DNA of 64,000 nucleotides from Streptomyces sp. YIM 121038 (lineage in GTDB: Bacteria; Actinomycetota; Actinomycetes; Streptomycetales; Streptomycetaceae). The notes under the pieces were generated by a model, which saw only the letters and a program-made list of their open reading frames with translations, had not been told where the DNA came from and did no database searches. The position numbers and the translations under genes were made by a program. Shown piece after piece: positions 24,116-34,597 of this stretch. Position 1 is the first letter of the stretch. Each line of letters starts with the position of its first letter. The stretch covers positions 3,162,001 through 3,226,000 of the forward strand of contig NZ_CP030771.1 in assembly GCF_006088715.1 (NCBI RefSeq), given 5' to 3'.

Positions 24116-25039
24116 ATGACGCACGCGATGTTGAAGGGGTCGAACGTCCCGCTCGAAGCCACCGCGGTCCGCGCGGTCCTGCGCTGGACGCTGAGCCAGG
24201 GCTCCCCCGTCGTCGACGCGTCGGCGCTGCTGCTCGGCACCGACGGCCGGGTGCGCTCCGACGAGGACTTCGTCTTCTACAACCAGCCGCGCCACCCCTC
24301 GGGGAAGGTCTGGCGCCTGGGCCAGAAGCGCGTCACCGAGGGCACCGCCGTCCATCTGACCGACACCGTCCAGGCGGACCTCGCGGGCCTCGACGCGGCC
24401 GTCGACCGGGTGCTCCTGGTCGCCTCCGCCGAGGACGTGCCGTTCGAGCAGGTGCGGGCGCTGCGGATCCTGCTGTACGACGCCTCGCCCGCCGCCGCTG
24501 CCGCCGAGCCGCTCGCGTACTTCGACATCACCCCGCAGACCGGCGCCGAGACCGCGCTGATCTGCGGCGAGCTCTACCGCCGCGGCGAGGGCTGGAAGTT
24601 CCGCGCCCTCGGCGAGGGGTACTCCAACGGCCTGGTGGGCCTCGCCACCGACTTCGGCATCTCCGTGGACGAGTCGGAGGCGGTGCCCGAGCCGACCCCG
24701 GACGCCTCGCTGCCGCGCGGGCCCGGCGCCGCCGCGCAGCCCTCGGCCGCCCAGCCCGTGCAGCCGCCGCCCCCGGCCCGGCCGGAGCCCCACACCCAGT
24801 ACCCGGTCGCGCCGCCCGCGCCCGCCATCGCCCCCCAGCCCGCGTACGGCTACCCGCCCCAGCCGCCGCGCTACCCGGCGCCGGGGCCCGCCTACGGCTA
24901 CCCGCAGCCCGCGGCCGCGCACGTCACCCAGCCCCCGGTGGCGCCCCAGCCCGCGTACGGCTATCCGCACCCGGTCGCGCCCGTGCCCGACCCCGCCTTC
25001 CGGATGCCGCCGCAGGGGCCGCAGTTCCTGCCGCGCTGA
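24116..25039 (+). CDS. TerD-family protein with proline/tyrosine-rich tail
   Basis: A 307-residue protein. Residues 1-185 form a TerD domain (VLRWTLSQGSPVVDASALLL, then FVFYNQPRHPSGKV, and GEGWKFRALGEGYSNGLVGL), the calcium-binding fold of tellurite-resistance/stress proteins. Residues 186-307 are a Pro/Ala/Gln-rich tail containing PAYGYPPQPPRYPAPGPAYG and related YGYP units, a low-complexity region likely to be disordered or adhesive. ATG 24116 follows AGGAAGG. It is divergent from the CitE-like gene. Confidence 0.85.
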   Translation: MTHAMLKGSNVPLEATAVRAVLRWTLSQGSPVVDASALLLGTDGRVRSDEDFVFYNQPRHPSGKVWRLGQKRVTEGTAVHLTDTVQADLAGLDAAVDRVLLVASAEDVPFEQVRALRILLYDASPAAAAAEPLAYFDITPQTGAETALICGELYRRGEGWKFRALGEGYSNGLVGLATDFGISVDESEAVPEPTPDASLPRGPGAAAQPSAAQPVQPPPPARPEPHTQYPVAPPAPAIAPQPAYGYPPQPPRYPAPGPAYGYPQPAAAHVTQPPVAPQPAYGYPHPVAPVPDPAFRMPPQGPQFLPR

Positions 25040-25058
25040 GCGGGGCGCGGGCGGCGGC

Positions 25059-25796
25059 TCAGCCGACCTTGGACTTGTAGCCGCGGCCCCACTGCAGGCC
25101 CCAGCCGTAGAGCCGGTCCAGCTCCGCCTGGAAGCCGTAGACGAACTTCACCTCGCGGCGCACGATCAGCTCGTCCTTGATGTTCTCCAGCAGGACCACC
25201 GCGCACGAGCGGGCCTGCGGCTGGCGCTCGTCCAGGTCGATCTCGATCCGCGGGCCGTTGCTGGGGTAGAGCGTGACCTTGGCGTGGGTGCGGTCGAACG
25301 CCGGGGTCTGGTCGTAGATGTAGACGAACACCAGGAGCCGCTTGATGGACTCCCGGTGGTCGAGGTTGACGTACAGCGTCTCGCCCGTGCCCGAGCCGAA
25401 CCGGTCGTCGCCGCTGCCCTTCACATAGGGCGGCGAGTTGATGCTCCCGAAGAAGTTGCCGAGCGGCTGCACCACGCCCTTGGCGCCGTCCGTCAGCTCG
25501 TACAGACAGCCGAGGTCGAGGTCCACATTGACCATGCTCTGGGTGTGCGCCTGGACCTCTTCGGGCTGGAACAGTTTGAAGGGGTGGCGCAGCAGGCCGC
25601 CGCCGCGCTTCTTGCCGATGAGGTCGGACGTCCGCATCTGCCAGGACAGATTGACGCGGAGGTTGCCCGTGGCCGCGCCCTGTTTGGTGAGCGAGACCAT
25701 CGGATGCCGCTTGGTCAGCTCGATGGCGTTCGTCGCGGCCGCGCCCGCCGCGAAGTCCATCGCCCGCCCGGGCCGCAGACCGTCGAAGAAGCCCAT
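25059..25796 (-). CDS. TerD-superfamily (TerA-like) stress protein
   Basis: A 245-residue protein of the TerD/TerA superfamily: MVSLTKQGAATGNLRVNLSW near residue 32, MVNVDLDLGCLYELTDGAKG with the acidic metal-site cluster, and GETLYVNLDHRESIKRLLVF. These proteins associate at the membrane with TerC and are linked to tellurite, phage or DNA-damage stress. ATG 25796 has GGGGGT upstream; the longer frame to 25964 lacks family sequence. It converges on the TerD gene to the left. Confidence 0.82.
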   Translation of the reverse strand: MGFFDGLRPGRAMDFAAGAAATNAIELTKRHPMVSLTKQGAATGNLRVNLSWQMRTSDLIGKKRGGGLLRHPFKLFQPEEVQAHTQSMVNVDLDLGCLYELTDGAKGVVQPLGNFFGSINSPPYVKGSGDDRFGSGTGETLYVNLDHRESIKRLLVFVYIYDQTPAFDRTHAKVTLYPSNGPRIEIDLDERQPQARSCAVVLLENIKDELIVRREVKFVYGFQAELDRLYGWGLQWGRGYKSKVG

Positions 25797-25961
25797 GCCT
25801 ACCCCCCACTCGATGCCCCGGTCACCGTCCGCCCGCGCCCCCGGGGCGGCCGGGGAGTCGCGCCCCAACAGCGGCCCCGAACAGAAGAATTCCTCGCCGG
25901 GGCCGGTGTCACACGTCCCGTCCAGTGATCCGGATCTCACCGTACGGCAGCGCCCGGACGC

Positions 25962-25998
25962 CACTGGCGGCGCCCCCGTGCCGGGGACGCCGCCAGTG
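25962..25998. terminator. Terminator after the TerC-like gene
   Basis: Stem CACTGGCGGCG (25962-25972) with CGCCGCCAGTG (25988-25998), extended by an inner CCCCG/CGGGG pairing. It lies 33 bases beyond the stop of the leftward gene. Confidence 0.7.
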
Positions 25999-26030
25999 CG
26001 GTGCTCGTGGCCGGGCCGGGGCCCGGGGCG

Positions 26031-27176
26031 TCAGACGCCCGAGGAGACCTCGGCCTTCTCGTCCGAGCCCGACTGTCCTTCGGCCGCCGCCAGCGCCTTG
26101 TTTCGGCGCACGGACGACCAGAAGGAGGCGCCGATGAGGATGACGCCGATGGAGCCGGTGATGAGCTCGTGGATCTCGAACTGGATCGTGACGAGCAGGA
26201 CCCCGGCGAGCGCGCCGATGGCGTAGTGCGCGCCGTGCTCCAGGTAGACGTAGTCGTCGAGGGTGCCCTGGCGGACCAGGTAGACCGTGAGCGACCGGAC
26301 GTACATCGCGCCGATGCCGAGGCCGAGCGCCATCAGGACGATGTCGTTGGTGACCGCGAAGGCGCCGATGACGCCGTCGAAGGAGAAGGACGCGTCCAGG
26401 ACCTCCAGGTAGAGGAACATGAAGAACGCGGCCTTGCCGGCGAGCTGGATCACCGAGACCTGCTTGCCCTTGGCCTTGGCCTCCTCCTCGGCCTCGTGCT
26501 CGCGCTCCTCCTCTTCCTCCAGCTTGTCCTCGAAGTAGCTGGAGAGACCGCCCACGATCAGATAGGTGATCAGACCCGCCACACCGGAGATCAGGACCGT
26601 TTCCGCCTTGTCGGCGTGGGTGCCGCCGTGCTGGTGCGCGTTCTTGGCGAAGGTCATCGCGGAGACGAGCAGCACGACGAGCGCGATGCACACCGACAGC
26701 ATGTCGACCTTGCCGAGCTTGGCGAGCGGGCGCTCCAGCCAGCCGAGCCACTTGATGTCCCGGTCCTCGAAGACGAAGTCGAGGAAGATCATCAGCAGGA
26801 ACATGCCACCGAAGGCGGCGATGGACGGGTGCGCGTCCGTGACCAGCTGCTGGTACTGGTCCTTGTCGTTGAGCGCGAGCTTGACCGCTTCGATCGGGCC
26901 CATGCTCGCGCTGACGGCGACGATCACGACCGGGAAGACGAGGCGCATGCCGAAGACGGCGATGAGAATGCCGACGGTGAGGAAGATCTTCTGCCAGAAG
27001 GCATTCATCTTCTTCAGGATCCCGGCGTTGACCACCGCGTTGTCGAAGGACAGCGAGATCTCCAGGATGGACAGGATCGCCACGATCCCGAACGCCGTCC
27101 ACCCCCCAAAGAGCACCGCTGCGACCAAGCCGAGCGCAGTGACTGCGAACGACCAGCCGAAGGTTTTCAGAACCAC
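26031..27176 (-). CDS. TerC/DUF475-family integral membrane protein
   Basis: A 381-residue protein with about nine membrane helices. The family signatures SILEISLSFDNAVVNAGILK near residue 36 and VLDASFSFDGVIGAFAVTND near 262 are both present; the paired acidic FDN and FDG motifs are the probable metal-binding core. A charged cytoplasmic loop, LEEEEEREHEAEEEAKAKGK, joins the two halves. TerC proteins export or balance metal such as Mn2+ and anchor TerD proteins. GTG 27176 is the start. It lies 127 bp downstream of the leftward terD. Confidence 0.88.
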   Translation of the reverse strand: MVLKTFGWSFAVTALGLVAAVLFGGWTAFGIVAILSILEISLSFDNAVVNAGILKKMNAFWQKIFLTVGILIAVFGMRLVFPVVIVAVSASMGPIEAVKLALNDKDQYQQLVTDAHPSIAAFGGMFLLMIFLDFVFEDRDIKWLGWLERPLAKLGKVDMLSVCIALVVLLVSAMTFAKNAHQHGGTHADKAETVLISGVAGLITYLIVGGLSSYFEDKLEEEEEREHEAEEEAKAKGKQVSVIQLAGKAAFFMFLYLEVLDASFSFDGVIGAFAVTNDIVLMALGLGIGAMYVRSLTVYLVRQGTLDDYVYLEHGAHYAIGALAGVLLVTIQFEIHELITGSIGVILIGASFWSSVRRNKALAAAEGQSGSDEKAEVSSGV

Positions 27177-27303
27177 TGGCTACCCAATCGTGTGTGTACG
27201 GGTCTCCCCCGCGCCGTCCCCGGCCGCTCGCGCTGCCGGGGGCTTCCCGGGAACCCCCGCGAGCCGACCGCGTCAGCTGTTTGGGGAGCCCGGGCAGAGT
27301 CCT

Positions 27304-27879
27304 TTAGGAAACATTGACTCCGAAGTCTAGAGCGATGCCCCGCAGACCGGACGCGTACCCCTGACCGACGGCGCGGAACTTCCATTCGCCGCCGTAGCGG
27401 TACACCTCGCCGAAGATCATCGCGGTCTCCGTGGAGGCGTCCTCGCTGAGGTCGTAGCGGGCGAGCTCCTGGCCGTCCGCCTGGTTGACCACGCGGATGA
27501 ACGCGTTGCTGACTTGGCCGAATGTCTGTCCCCGGTTGTCCGCCTCGTGGATCGAGACCGGGAAGACGATCTTGTCGCAGTGGGCCGGGACCTTGGACAG
27601 GTCCACGAGCAGCGACTCGTCGTCCCCGTCGCCCTCGCCCGTGAGGTTGTCACCGGTGTGCTCGACGGAGCCGTCCGGGCTCTTCAGGTTGTTGTAGAAG
27701 ACGAACCACTCGTCGCCCAGGACCCGGCCCGACTGGCACAGCAGGGCACTGGCGTCGAGGTCGAAGGGGGCTCCGGTGGTGGAGCGAGCGTCCCAGCCGA
27801 GTCCGACCATCACCTGGGTGAGGTCGGGTGCGGCCTTGGACAGGGAGACGTTTCCTCCCTTGGCGAGTGTGACGCCCAT
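27304..27879 (-). CDS. terD: TerD stress protein
   Basis: A 191-residue TerD protein: [20 protein letters not shown] at the start, [20 protein letters not shown], the calcium-site region [17 protein letters not shown], and [19 protein letters not shown] at the end. Length and layout are those of canonical TerD. It is paired with a close paralogue upstream (27992-28567), separated by a hairpin. The two differ mainly in the middle and look like a tandem duplication. ATG 27879. Confidence 0.92.
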   Translation of the reverse strand: MGVTLAKGGNVSLSKAAPDLTQVMVGLGWDARSTTGAPFDLDASALLCQSGRVLGDEWFVFYNNLKSPDGSVEHTGDNLTGEGDGDDESLLVDLSKVPAHCDKIVFPVSIHEADNRGQTFGQVSNAFIRVVNQADGQELARYDLSEDASTETAMIFGEVYRYGGEWKFRAVGQGYASGLRGIALDFGVNVS

Positions 27880-27930
27880 GATCGTGTCCTCCCCGGGGTG
27901 GTGCCTGCCGTTGGGCTGTGGTGCTGAGCG

Positions 27931-27966
27931 CGTCCGGCGCCGCACTCGGGAGTGCGGCGCCGGACG
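27931..27966. terminator. Hairpin between the two terD genes
   Basis: A perfect 16-bp stem CGTCCGGCGCCGCACT with loop CGGG. It lies 26-61 bases beyond the first gene's stop and before the second gene's start, so the paralogues are probably transcribed separately or with attenuation. Confidence 0.8.
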
Positions 27967-27991
27967 GCTCGGGTCTTGCGGACTGCTCGGC

Positions 27992-28567
27992 TCAGACGTT
28001 GACGCCGAAGTCCTGCGCGATGCCGCGCAGGCCCGAGGCGTAGCCCTGGCCGACGGCGCGGAACTTCCACTCGGCGCCGTGGCGGTAGAGCTCGCCGAAG
28101 ACCATGGCCGTCTCCGTGGAGGCGTCCTCGGAGAGGTCGTAACGGGCGATCTCCGCCTCGCCGGCCTGGTTCACCACGCGGATGAAGGCGTTGCGGACCT
28201 GGCCGAAGGACTGCTGGCGGTTCTCGGCGTCGTAGATGGAGACCGGGAAGACGATCTTCTCGACGTCGGCCGGGACGGCCACGAGGTTGACCTTGATCTG
28301 CTCGTCGTCGCCCTCGCCCTCACCGGTGATGTTGTCACCGGTGTGCTCGACGGAGCCGTCCGGGCTCTTCAGGTTGTTGAAGAACACGAAGTTCTGGTCG
28401 CTGGTGACCTTGCCCTCCGCGTTCGTCAGGATGGCGCTGGCGTCCAGGTCGAAGTCCGTACCGGTGGTGGTACGGACGTCCCAGCCGAGGCCGATCGTGA
28501 CCGCGGTCAGACCAGGCGCCTCCTTGCTCAGCGATACGTTGCCGCCCTTGCTGAGGCTGACTCCCAC
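27992..28567 (-). CDS. terD: TerD stress protein, paralogue
   Basis: A 191-residue TerD protein nearly parallel to its downstream neighbour: [20 protein letters not shown], then [39 protein letters not shown], and the shared C-terminus [15 protein letters not shown]. The start is GTG 28567 with the strong site GGGAGGA upstream. TerD proteins bind calcium and are induced by stress; this pair with TerC is a common Streptomyces set. Confidence 0.92.
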   Translation of the reverse strand: MGVSLSKGGNVSLSKEAPGLTAVTIGLGWDVRTTTGTDFDLDASAILTNAEGKVTSDQNFVFFNNLKSPDGSVEHTGDNITGEGEGDDEQIKVNLVAVPADVEKIVFPVSIYDAENRQQSFGQVRNAFIRVVNQAGEAEIARYDLSEDASTETAMVFGELYRHGAEWKFRAVGQGYASGLRGIAQDFGVNV

Positions 28568-28716
28568 GAGTCCTCCCAAATAGTGTCCAGGGGCGGGGAG
28601 CCCCAGTCGTGCTTGCCATCGGATCAACGTCTGGATCCTAGTGAGCGGTTCCCGCCCGCCACAGGCTCCGCACCCGAAGAATCCCAGGGTGTCGCCCCTA
28701 GGGGGCGACCGCCGCC

Positions 28717-29184
28717 TCAGCGGCCGCCGAGGTCCTCGAGGGCCTTGACGTACTCGTTCAGGTCGCGGGCGTCGGGGAGGCCGTTCACGACGGTCCAGCG
28801 CACCACGCCGTCCTTGTCGATGATGAAGGTGCCGCGCACCGCGCAGCCCTTGTCCTCGTCGAAGACGCCGTAGGCCCGGGACACCTCGCCGTGCGGCCAG
28901 AAGTCGGAGAGCAGCGGGTATTCGAGGCCCTCCTGCTCCGCGAAGACCCGCAGGGTGTGCATCGAGTCGTTGGAGACGGCGAGCAGCTGCGTGTCGTCGT
29001 TGACGAACGTGGGCAGCTCGTCGCGCAGCGCGCACAGCTCGCCGGTGCACACGCCGGTGAAGGCGAACGGGTAGAACAGCAGCACGACGTTCTTCCGTCC
29101 ACGGAAGTCCGCCAGCCGCACGGTCCGCCCGTGGTTGTCCTTGAGCTCGAACTCCGGAGCCGTCTCGCCGACCGCAACCGTCAC
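28717..29184 (-). CDS. Peroxiredoxin, AhpE-like
   Basis: A 155-residue thiol peroxidase that reduces hydroperoxides and peroxynitrite. The peroxidatic Cys is C46 in [20 protein letters not shown], with a second Cys at C51. The pattern is that of one-Cys AhpE. GTG 29184 follows GAAGGGA. It lies next to DUF3052 and aceE in the same order as in Mycobacterium, where the peroxiredoxin is AhpE. Confidence 0.9.
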   Translation of the reverse strand: MTVAVGETAPEFELKDNHGRTVRLADFRGRKNVVLLFYPFAFTGVCTGELCALRDELPTFVNDDTQLLAVSNDSMHTLRVFAEQEGLEYPLLSDFWPHGEVSRAYGVFDEDKGCAVRGTFIIDKDGVVRWTVVNGLPDARDLNEYVKALEDLGGR

Positions 29185-29289
29185 GAGGACCCACTTCCCT
29201 TCGGGTACGCCATTGGGGCGCCCCCAGCCTACGGCGGGCTCCCCGGCCCGGAACGGGGAGGGGCGGGTGGCGGGTGGCGGAACACGTGA

Positions 29290-29319
29290 GGCCCCCGACG
29301 GGCGGGACCGTCGGGGGCC
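29290..29319. terminator. Terminator after the DUF3052 gene
   Basis: A perfect 12-bp stem GGCCCCCGACGG/CCGTCGGGGGCC with a six-base loop, downstream of the leftward DUF3052 stop. Confidence 0.8.
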
Positions 29320-29340
29320 GTGCGGTGGGCCTATGGCCGG

Positions 29341-29772
29341 CTACCTCTTCTTGGCGGCACCCTTGGGCGTGATGAGCCGACTGCCGTTCCAGTCCTTGCC
29401 CGCGTTGATGCTCTTGGTCTGGGACAGACCCGCCGTGGTGGACGCCTCACCGATCTCGCTGGGCTCGACGTAGCCGTCCCTGCCCGTCTTCGGTGTGAGG
29501 AGCAGGATCGAGCCGCCCTCCTCCATGTACGCGATGGCATCCACCAGCGCATCAGTCAGGTCCCCGTCGTCCTCACGGAACCAGAGCACCACGGCATCAG
29601 CCACGTCGTCGTATTCCTCGTCGACGAGCTCCGTGCCGGTAGCCTGCTCGATGGCCTCGCGGAGCTCCTGGTCGACGTCGTCGTCGTAGCCGATCTCCTG
29701 GACCACCATGTCGGGCTGGAAACCCAGCCTTACGGCAAGGTTCGTCTCCGCGTGGTCCGCGGTCGCGCTCAC
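29341..29772 (-). CDS. DUF3052 protein beside aceE
   Basis: A 143-residue acidic protein: [20 protein letters not shown], then [20 protein letters not shown] and [20 protein letters not shown]. This is the DUF3052 family, seen next to aceE in actinobacteria, with unknown function. GTG 29772 follows AGGAGGC. It is divergent from aceE across 424 bp, so the two may share control. Confidence 0.85.
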   Translation of the reverse strand: MSATADHAETNLAVRLGFQPDMVVQEIGYDDDVDQELREAIEQATGTELVDEEYDDVADAVVLWFREDDGDLTDALVDAIAYMEEGGSILLLTPKTGRDGYVEPSEIGEASTTAGLSQTKSINAGKDWNGSRLITPKGAAKKR

Positions 29773-30196
29773 GGATTGCCTCCTGATCATGTTTTTGGGA
29801 ATGCCTTCAGCCACGCGCGTGCGCGGGGCATTGGCCGTAGTCCACACGGGCGGGACGGATCGCGCAAGTACCCGGCCGTCGAGACCGCCGAAACGGTGAC
29901 GTTCCCGGCCGTGTCACCGCAACTCCCGCCACATCCGTCGGGCCCGTACGGGGCCGCGCGGCCCTTAGGCAGGATGGGCGTATCGTTGCGATTTGACCGA
30001 GCCTACCCCAGGGTCACCAGTCAGCATCCCGGTTACCCCCCGGTAGAGATGACGTATCCACCACCGGGGTACACGATGGTGAACGTCGTACGTACCGGTA
30101 CAGCACACGTACAGCGCAGAGCAGAGTTTCAGAGCAGGTCAAGGCAGAGCACGAATCCGATCGCGTGCATGCGCGACAACACAGCGAAGGAACAGC
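29773..30196. promoter_or_regulatory. Divergent control region of DUF3052 and aceE
   Basis: A 424-bp space without a gene. It contains mixed GC and AT-richer blocks and the GTACGTACCGGTAC stretch near 30090, a near-palindrome. The aceE start is preceded by GAAGGAACAGC. Specific promoter elements were not assigned. Confidence 0.4.
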
Positions 30197-32944
30197 GTGG
30201 CTTCCGGATCCGATCGCAACCCGATCATCATTGGCGGTCTTCCCAGCCAGGTCCCGGACTTCGACCCCGAAGAGACCCAGGAATGGCTCGACTCCCTCGA
30301 CGCGGCCGTCGACGAGCGCGGCCGTGAGCGGGCCCGCTATCTGATGCTCCGGCTGATCGAACGCGCACGTGAGAAGCGCGTCGCCGTGCCCGAGATGCGC
30401 AGCACGGACTACGTCAACACCATCGCCACCAAGGACGAGCCGTTCTTCCCCGGCAACGAGGAGATCGAGCGGAAGATCCTCAACGCGACCCGCTGGAACG
30501 CCGCGGTGATGGTCTCGCGCGCCCAGCGCCCCGGCATCGGCGTGGGCGGCCACATCGCCACCTTCGCCTCCTCCGCCTCGCTCTACGACGTGGGCTTCAA
30601 CCACTTCTTCCGCGGCAAGGACGAGGGCGACGGCGGCGACCAGATCTTCTTCCAGGGGCACGCGTCGCCGGGCATCTACGCCCGCGCCTTCCTGCTCGAC
30701 CGACTGAGCGAGCAGCAGCTCGACGCCTTCCGGCAGGAGAAGTCCAAAGAGCCGTACGGCCTCTCCTCTTATCCGCATCCGCGCCTGATGCCGGACTTCT
30801 GGGAGTTCCCGACGGTTTCGATGGGTCTCGGGCCGCTCGGCGCGATCTTCCAGGCCCGCATGAATCGTTATATGGAGGCGCGCGACATCGCCGACACGAC
30901 GAAGTCGCACGTCTGGGCCTTCCTCGGCGACGGCGAGATGGACGAGCCGGAGTCGCTCGGCCAGCTCTCCCTGGCCGCGCGCGAGGGCCTGGACAACCTC
31001 ACGTTCGTCGTGAACTGCAACCTCCAGCGCCTCGACGGCCCCGTGCGCGGCAACGGCAAGATCATCCAGGAGCTGGAGTCGATCTTCCGGGGCGCGGGCT
31101 GGAACGTCATCAAGCTGGTGTGGGACCGCAGCTGGGACCCGCTGCTCGCCCAGGACCGCGACGGCGTCCTGGTCAACAAGATGAACACCACCCCGGACGG
31201 CCAGTTCCAGACGTACGCCACGGAGACCGGCGCGTACATCCGCGACCACTTCTTCGGCGAGGACCAGCGGCTGCGCGCCATGGTCGAGAACATGACCGAC
31301 GACCAGGTCCTGCACCTGGGCCGCGGCGGTCACGACCACCGGAAGATCTTCGCGGCGTTCTCCGCGGCCAAGGCGCACAAGGGCCAGCCGACGGTGATCC
31401 TGGCCAAGACGATCAAGGGCTGGACGCTCGGCCCGAACTTCGAGGGCCGCAACGCCACGCACCAGATGAAGAAGCTGACCGTGGACGACCTCAAGCGCTT
31501 CCGGGACCGGCTGCACCTGCCGATCACCGACAAGCAGCTGGAGGACGGCGCGCCGCCCTACTACCACCCGGGCCGCGACTCCGAAGAGATCCAGTACATG
31601 CACGACCGCCGCAAGGGCCTCGGCGGCTACGTCCCGACCCGGGTCGTGCGCGCCAAGCCGCTGCAGCTGCCGGAGGACAAGACGTACGCGTCCGTGAAGA
31701 AGGGCTCCGGCCAGCAGTCCATCGCCACCACCATGGCGTTCGTACGGCTGCTCAAGGACCTGATGCGGGACAAGGAGATCGGCAAGCGCTTCGTGCTGAT
31801 CGCCCCTGACGAATACCGCACCTTCGGCATGGACTCCTTCTTCCCGAGCGCGAAGATCTACAACCCGCTCGGCCAGCAGTACGAGGCCGTGGACCGCGAA
31901 CTCCTGCTCGCGTACAAGGAGTCGCCGACCGGCCAGATGCTGCACGACGGCATCTCGGAGGCGGGCTGCACGGCGTCCCTGATCGCCGCGGGCTCCGCCT
32001 ACGCGACGCACGGCGAACCGCTGATCCCGGTGTACGTCTTCTACTCGATGTTCGGTTTCCAGCGGACCGGCGACCAGTTCTGGCAGATGGGCGACCAGCT
32101 CTCGCGCGGTTTCGTGCTCGGCGCGACCGCCGGGCGCACGACGCTGACCGGCGAGGGGCTCCAGCACGCGGACGGCCACTCGCAGCTGCTCGCCTCCACC
32201 AACCCGGCCTGTGTGGCGTACGACCCGGCGTACGGCTTCGAGATCGCCCACATCGTCAAGGACGGCCTGCGCCGGATGTACGGCGAGACGGCCGACGGCA
32301 AGCCGGGCGAGGACGTCTTCTACTACCTGACCGTCTACAACGAGCCGATCCAGCACCCGGCCGAGCCGGCGGACGTGGACGTGGAGGGCATCCTCAAGGG
32401 CGTCCACCGCCTCAAGTCCGGCGAGCGGGGCGCCATTCCGGCACAGATCCTCGCCTCCGGCGTCTCGGTGCCGTGGGCCCTGGAGGCGCAGCGCGTCCTC
32501 GCCGAGGAGTGGAACGTGCGGGCGGACGTCTGGTCCGCGACCTCCTGGAACGAGCTGCGCCGCGAGGCCGTGGAGGTGGAGCGGCACAATCTGCTGCACC
32601 CCGAGGAGGAGCAGCGCGTGCCGTACGTGACGCGCAAGCTGTCGGGGTCCGAGGGCCCGTTCGTGGCGGTCTCCGACTGGATGCGCAGCGTCCCGGACCA
32701 GATCTCCCGCTGGGTCCCGGGCACCTACCAGTCGCTCGGCGCCGACGGGTTCGGCTTCGCCGACACCCGGGGCGCCGCCCGCCGCTACTTCCACATCGAC
32801 GCGCAGTCGATCGTGGTCGCGGTCCTCACCGAGCTGGCCCGCGAGGGCAAGGTGGACCGCTCCGCGCTGAAGCAGGCGATCGACCGCTACCAGCTCCTGG
32901 ACGTGACGGCGGCCGACCCGGGCGCCGCCGGGGGCGACGCGTAA
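30197..32944 (+). CDS. aceE: Pyruvate dehydrogenase E1 component, homodimeric
   Basis: A 915-residue thiamine-diphosphate enzyme that decarboxylates pyruvate and passes the acetyl group to the E2 lipoyl domain. The ThDP motif is seen as [20 protein letters not shown] running to VVNCN, the GDG-x(25-30)-N signature, near residues 240-275. The N-terminus [19 protein letters not shown] and length fit the actinobacterial homodimeric E1. GTG 30197. It is closed by a strong terminator, so it is a single-gene transcript; E2 and E3 lie elsewhere. Confidence 0.95.
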   Translation: MASGSDRNPIIIGGLPSQVPDFDPEETQEWLDSLDAAVDERGRERARYLMLRLIERAREKRVAVPEMRSTDYVNTIATKDEPFFPGNEEIERKILNATRWNAAVMVSRAQRPGIGVGGHIATFASSASLYDVGFNHFFRGKDEGDGGDQIFFQGHASPGIYARAFLLDRLSEQQLDAFRQEKSKEPYGLSSYPHPRLMPDFWEFPTVSMGLGPLGAIFQARMNRYMEARDIADTTKSHVWAFLGDGEMDEPESLGQLSLAAREGLDNLTFVVNCNLQRLDGPVRGNGKIIQELESIFRGAGWNVIKLVWDRSWDPLLAQDRDGVLVNKMNTTPDGQFQTYATETGAYIRDHFFGEDQRLRAMVENMTDDQVLHLGRGGHDHRKIFAAFSAAKAHKGQPTVILAKTIKGWTLGPNFEGRNATHQMKKLTVDDLKRFRDRLHLPITDKQLEDGAPPYYHPGRDSEEIQYMHDRRKGLGGYVPTRVVRAKPLQLPEDKTYASVKKGSGQQSIATTMAFVRLLKDLMRDKEIGKRFVLIAPDEYRTFGMDSFFPSAKIYNPLGQQYEAVDRELLLAYKESPTGQMLHDGISEAGCTASLIAAGSAYATHGEPLIPVYVFYSMFGFQRTGDQFWQMGDQLSRGFVLGATAGRTTLTGEGLQHADGHSQLLASTNPACVAYDPAYGFEIAHIVKDGLRRMYGETADGKPGEDVFYYLTVYNEPIQHPAEPADVDVEGILKGVHRLKSGERGAIPAQILASGVSVPWALEAQRVLAEEWNVRADVWSATSWNELRREAVEVERHNLLHPEEEQRVPYVTRKLSGSEGPFVAVSDWMRSVPDQISRWVPGTYQSLGADGFGFADTRGAARRYFHIDAQSIVVAVLTELAREGKVDRSALKQAIDRYQLLDVTAADPGAAGGDA

Positions 32945-33000
32945 CGCGCTCCGGCGCGCCTCTCCACCACCCTCCACCTCCTGCGAACACCTCATCAGTG

Positions 33001-33035
33001 CGAAGGGCGACGGGCCCGGGGCCCGTCGCCCTTCG
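33001..33035. terminator. aceE terminator
   Basis: A perfect 16-bp stem (33001-33016 with 33020-33035) around CGAAGGGCGACGGGCC with a three-base loop, followed by GGGCTTTTCC. Confidence 0.9.
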
Positions 33036-33056
33036 GGCTTTTCCTACGATGCGCTC

Positions 33057-33863
33057 ATGGAGGAAATGGCCGAGCGGCAGCCGTCGGCACAGGTCCGCTG
33101 GGAGCGCCGCACGCAACGTCCGCTGCTCGCCCTGGCCGTGGCCTTCGCCGTCGCCTACGCCGTACCGATAGTCAGGCCCGAGGCGAGCGCGTCCCTGACG
33201 AGCGCCTGCACGGCGGTGGAGTGGTTCGTCTGGGGTTCGTTCGCCGCCGACTACCTGGTGCGGCTCTCGCTGGCCGGGCACCGGGGGCACTTCGTCCGCA
33301 CGCACTGGCTCGACCTGTGTGCCGTGGTCCTGCCGATGATCCAGCCGCTGCGACTGCTTCGGCTCGTCGCGACGCTGCTCCTGGTGGGGCGGCGGGCGCG
33401 GATGGCGTCACAGATACGTCTGACCACGTATGTCGTGGGGGCCGTGGTCGGCCTGTTGATGTTCGGCTCGCTCGCGGTGCTGTCCGTGGAGCGGGATTCG
33501 CCGGACGGCAACATCAAGACCCTGGGGGACGCCGTGTGGTGGTCCTTCACCACGATGACGACCGTGGGCTACGGCGACCACGCGCCGACCACCGGGCTCG
33601 GCCGGGTGCTCGCGGTGGGCCTGATGCTGTCGGGCATCGCGCTGCTCGGTGTGGTCACCGCCAACATCGCGGCGTGGTTCATCGCCCGCTTCGAGAAGGA
33701 CAACCTGGAGGAGCGGCGCCAGACCGCGGCGATCGAGGCCCTCACCGCGGAGGTGATGGCGCTGCGGGCGCAGGTCGCCGCGCTGTCCGGCGGCCCCGTG
33801 CCGCTCCCGGTGTCCGACGAGGAGGCGGCCGCCCCGCCCGTCCCCGGGCCCCGCAGGCCCTGA
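33057..33863 (+). CDS. Voltage-gated-type potassium channel
   Basis: A 268-residue membrane protein with the K+ selectivity filter TMTTVGYGD near residue 163-171. It has about six helices in the Kv pattern: two early helices, an arginine-containing segment RLLRLVATLLLVGRRARM like a partial S4, a pore loop and a final helix (GLMLSGIALLGVVTANIAAW). A C-terminal helical tail (KDNLEERRQTAAIEALTAEV) is probably a coiled coil for tetramer assembly. ATG 33057. Its ligand or voltage range is unknown. Confidence 0.88.
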   Translation: MEEMAERQPSAQVRWERRTQRPLLALAVAFAVAYAVPIVRPEASASLTSACTAVEWFVWGSFAADYLVRLSLAGHRGHFVRTHWLDLCAVVLPMIQPLRLLRLVATLLLVGRRARMASQIRLTTYVVGAVVGLLMFGSLAVLSVERDSPDGNIKTLGDAVWWSFTTMTTVGYGDHAPTTGLGRVLAVGLMLSGIALLGVVTANIAAWFIARFEKDNLEERRQTAAIEALTAEVMALRAQVAALSGGPVPLPVSDEEAAAPPVPGPRRP

Positions 33864-33896
33864 CGTGCCCGCCGAGGGGCCGGGCGGCCGCGCGCC

Positions 33897-34325
33897 TCAG
33901 CGCTCCCAGACCTTGAACGCCCTGACGCGGTAGGGCGATTCGGGGGCCCAGGTGCCACCCCCGGGATAGGTGTTGAACTCGGCCGTCTCGGCGCACTCCC
34001 GGGACTGATACGTCGTGACGGGGCGGCCGGTGCGGTTGGCGAGGGCCTGCGCGCTGCCCCCCTCCGGCAGCGCGACGCAGCTCTCGATGTCGACCCCGGC
34101 CAGCTCGAACACGTGCCGCCGGCCCTTGAAGCCCGCCTTCTCCCAGAGGCAGAGCTCGCCGGGCCCGCACGCGCCGAGCTTGCCCGGGGGCGCGGCACCG
34201 GCCCGTGCCGGGGCTGTGGTGCCCGCGGTGCCCGCGGTGCCCGCGTGGGCGGGGGTCAGGACCGCCGCGGCGAGCGCGGCGGCGGTGAGGGCCGTGAAGG
34301 TGGCGGCGGGTTTGGTCGTACGCAT
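33897..34325 (-). CDS. Secreted peptidase inhibitor family I36 / crystallin-like protein
   Basis: A 142-residue secreted protein. The signal peptide ends AVLTPAHA, followed by an Ala/Gly/Thr-rich linker. The mature domain has four Cys and a beta-gamma-crystallin-like pattern, GELCLWEKAGFKGRRHVFEL and GVDIESCVALPEGGSAQALA, as in I36 inhibitors and related secreted Streptomyces proteins. Start ATG 34325. The target protease, if any, is unknown. Confidence 0.75.
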   Translation of the reverse strand: MRTTKPAATFTALTAAALAAAVLTPAHAGTAGTAGTTAPARAGAAPPGKLGACGPGELCLWEKAGFKGRRHVFELAGVDIESCVALPEGGSAQALANRTGRPVTTYQSRECAETAEFNTYPGGGTWAPESPYRVRAFKVWER

Positions 34326-34540
34326 GTGTGTGAACCCCCGTGTCGCATCGATCACTTGTCGCCACTCTCCGCCGCGGGTCCCGGGGGCGGGAAGGGGTTT
34401 CGGTGGGGCTCACCCTGATAGGCGAAACCCCCCGGGCTGAGCCCCAAGGGGCCTGGCCCCTCACCCTCAGGGGATCTCCCCGAGAACACCCGGGCGCTTC
34501 GCCGTGCCGCTGTCGGCCGCCTCTCGCCCGCGGGTGCGTC

Positions 34541-34580
34541 GTGGCTTGTCGCGCAGTTCCCCGCGCCCCTTTGGGGCGCT
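34541..34580. repeat. Dispersed repeat, short form
   Basis: GTGGCTTGTCGCGCAGTTCC followed by CCGCGCCCCTTTGGGGCGCT, the same as 58606-58644 and bordering the longer copy at 15730. It lies downstream of the MFS gene. Confidence 0.85.
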
Positions 34581-34597
34581 GCCCCTTGGGGCGGCGG

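Noticed and set aside
30014..32995. 993-codon minus-strand open frame
   Set aside because: Antisense shadow of aceE, which has the ThDP motif.
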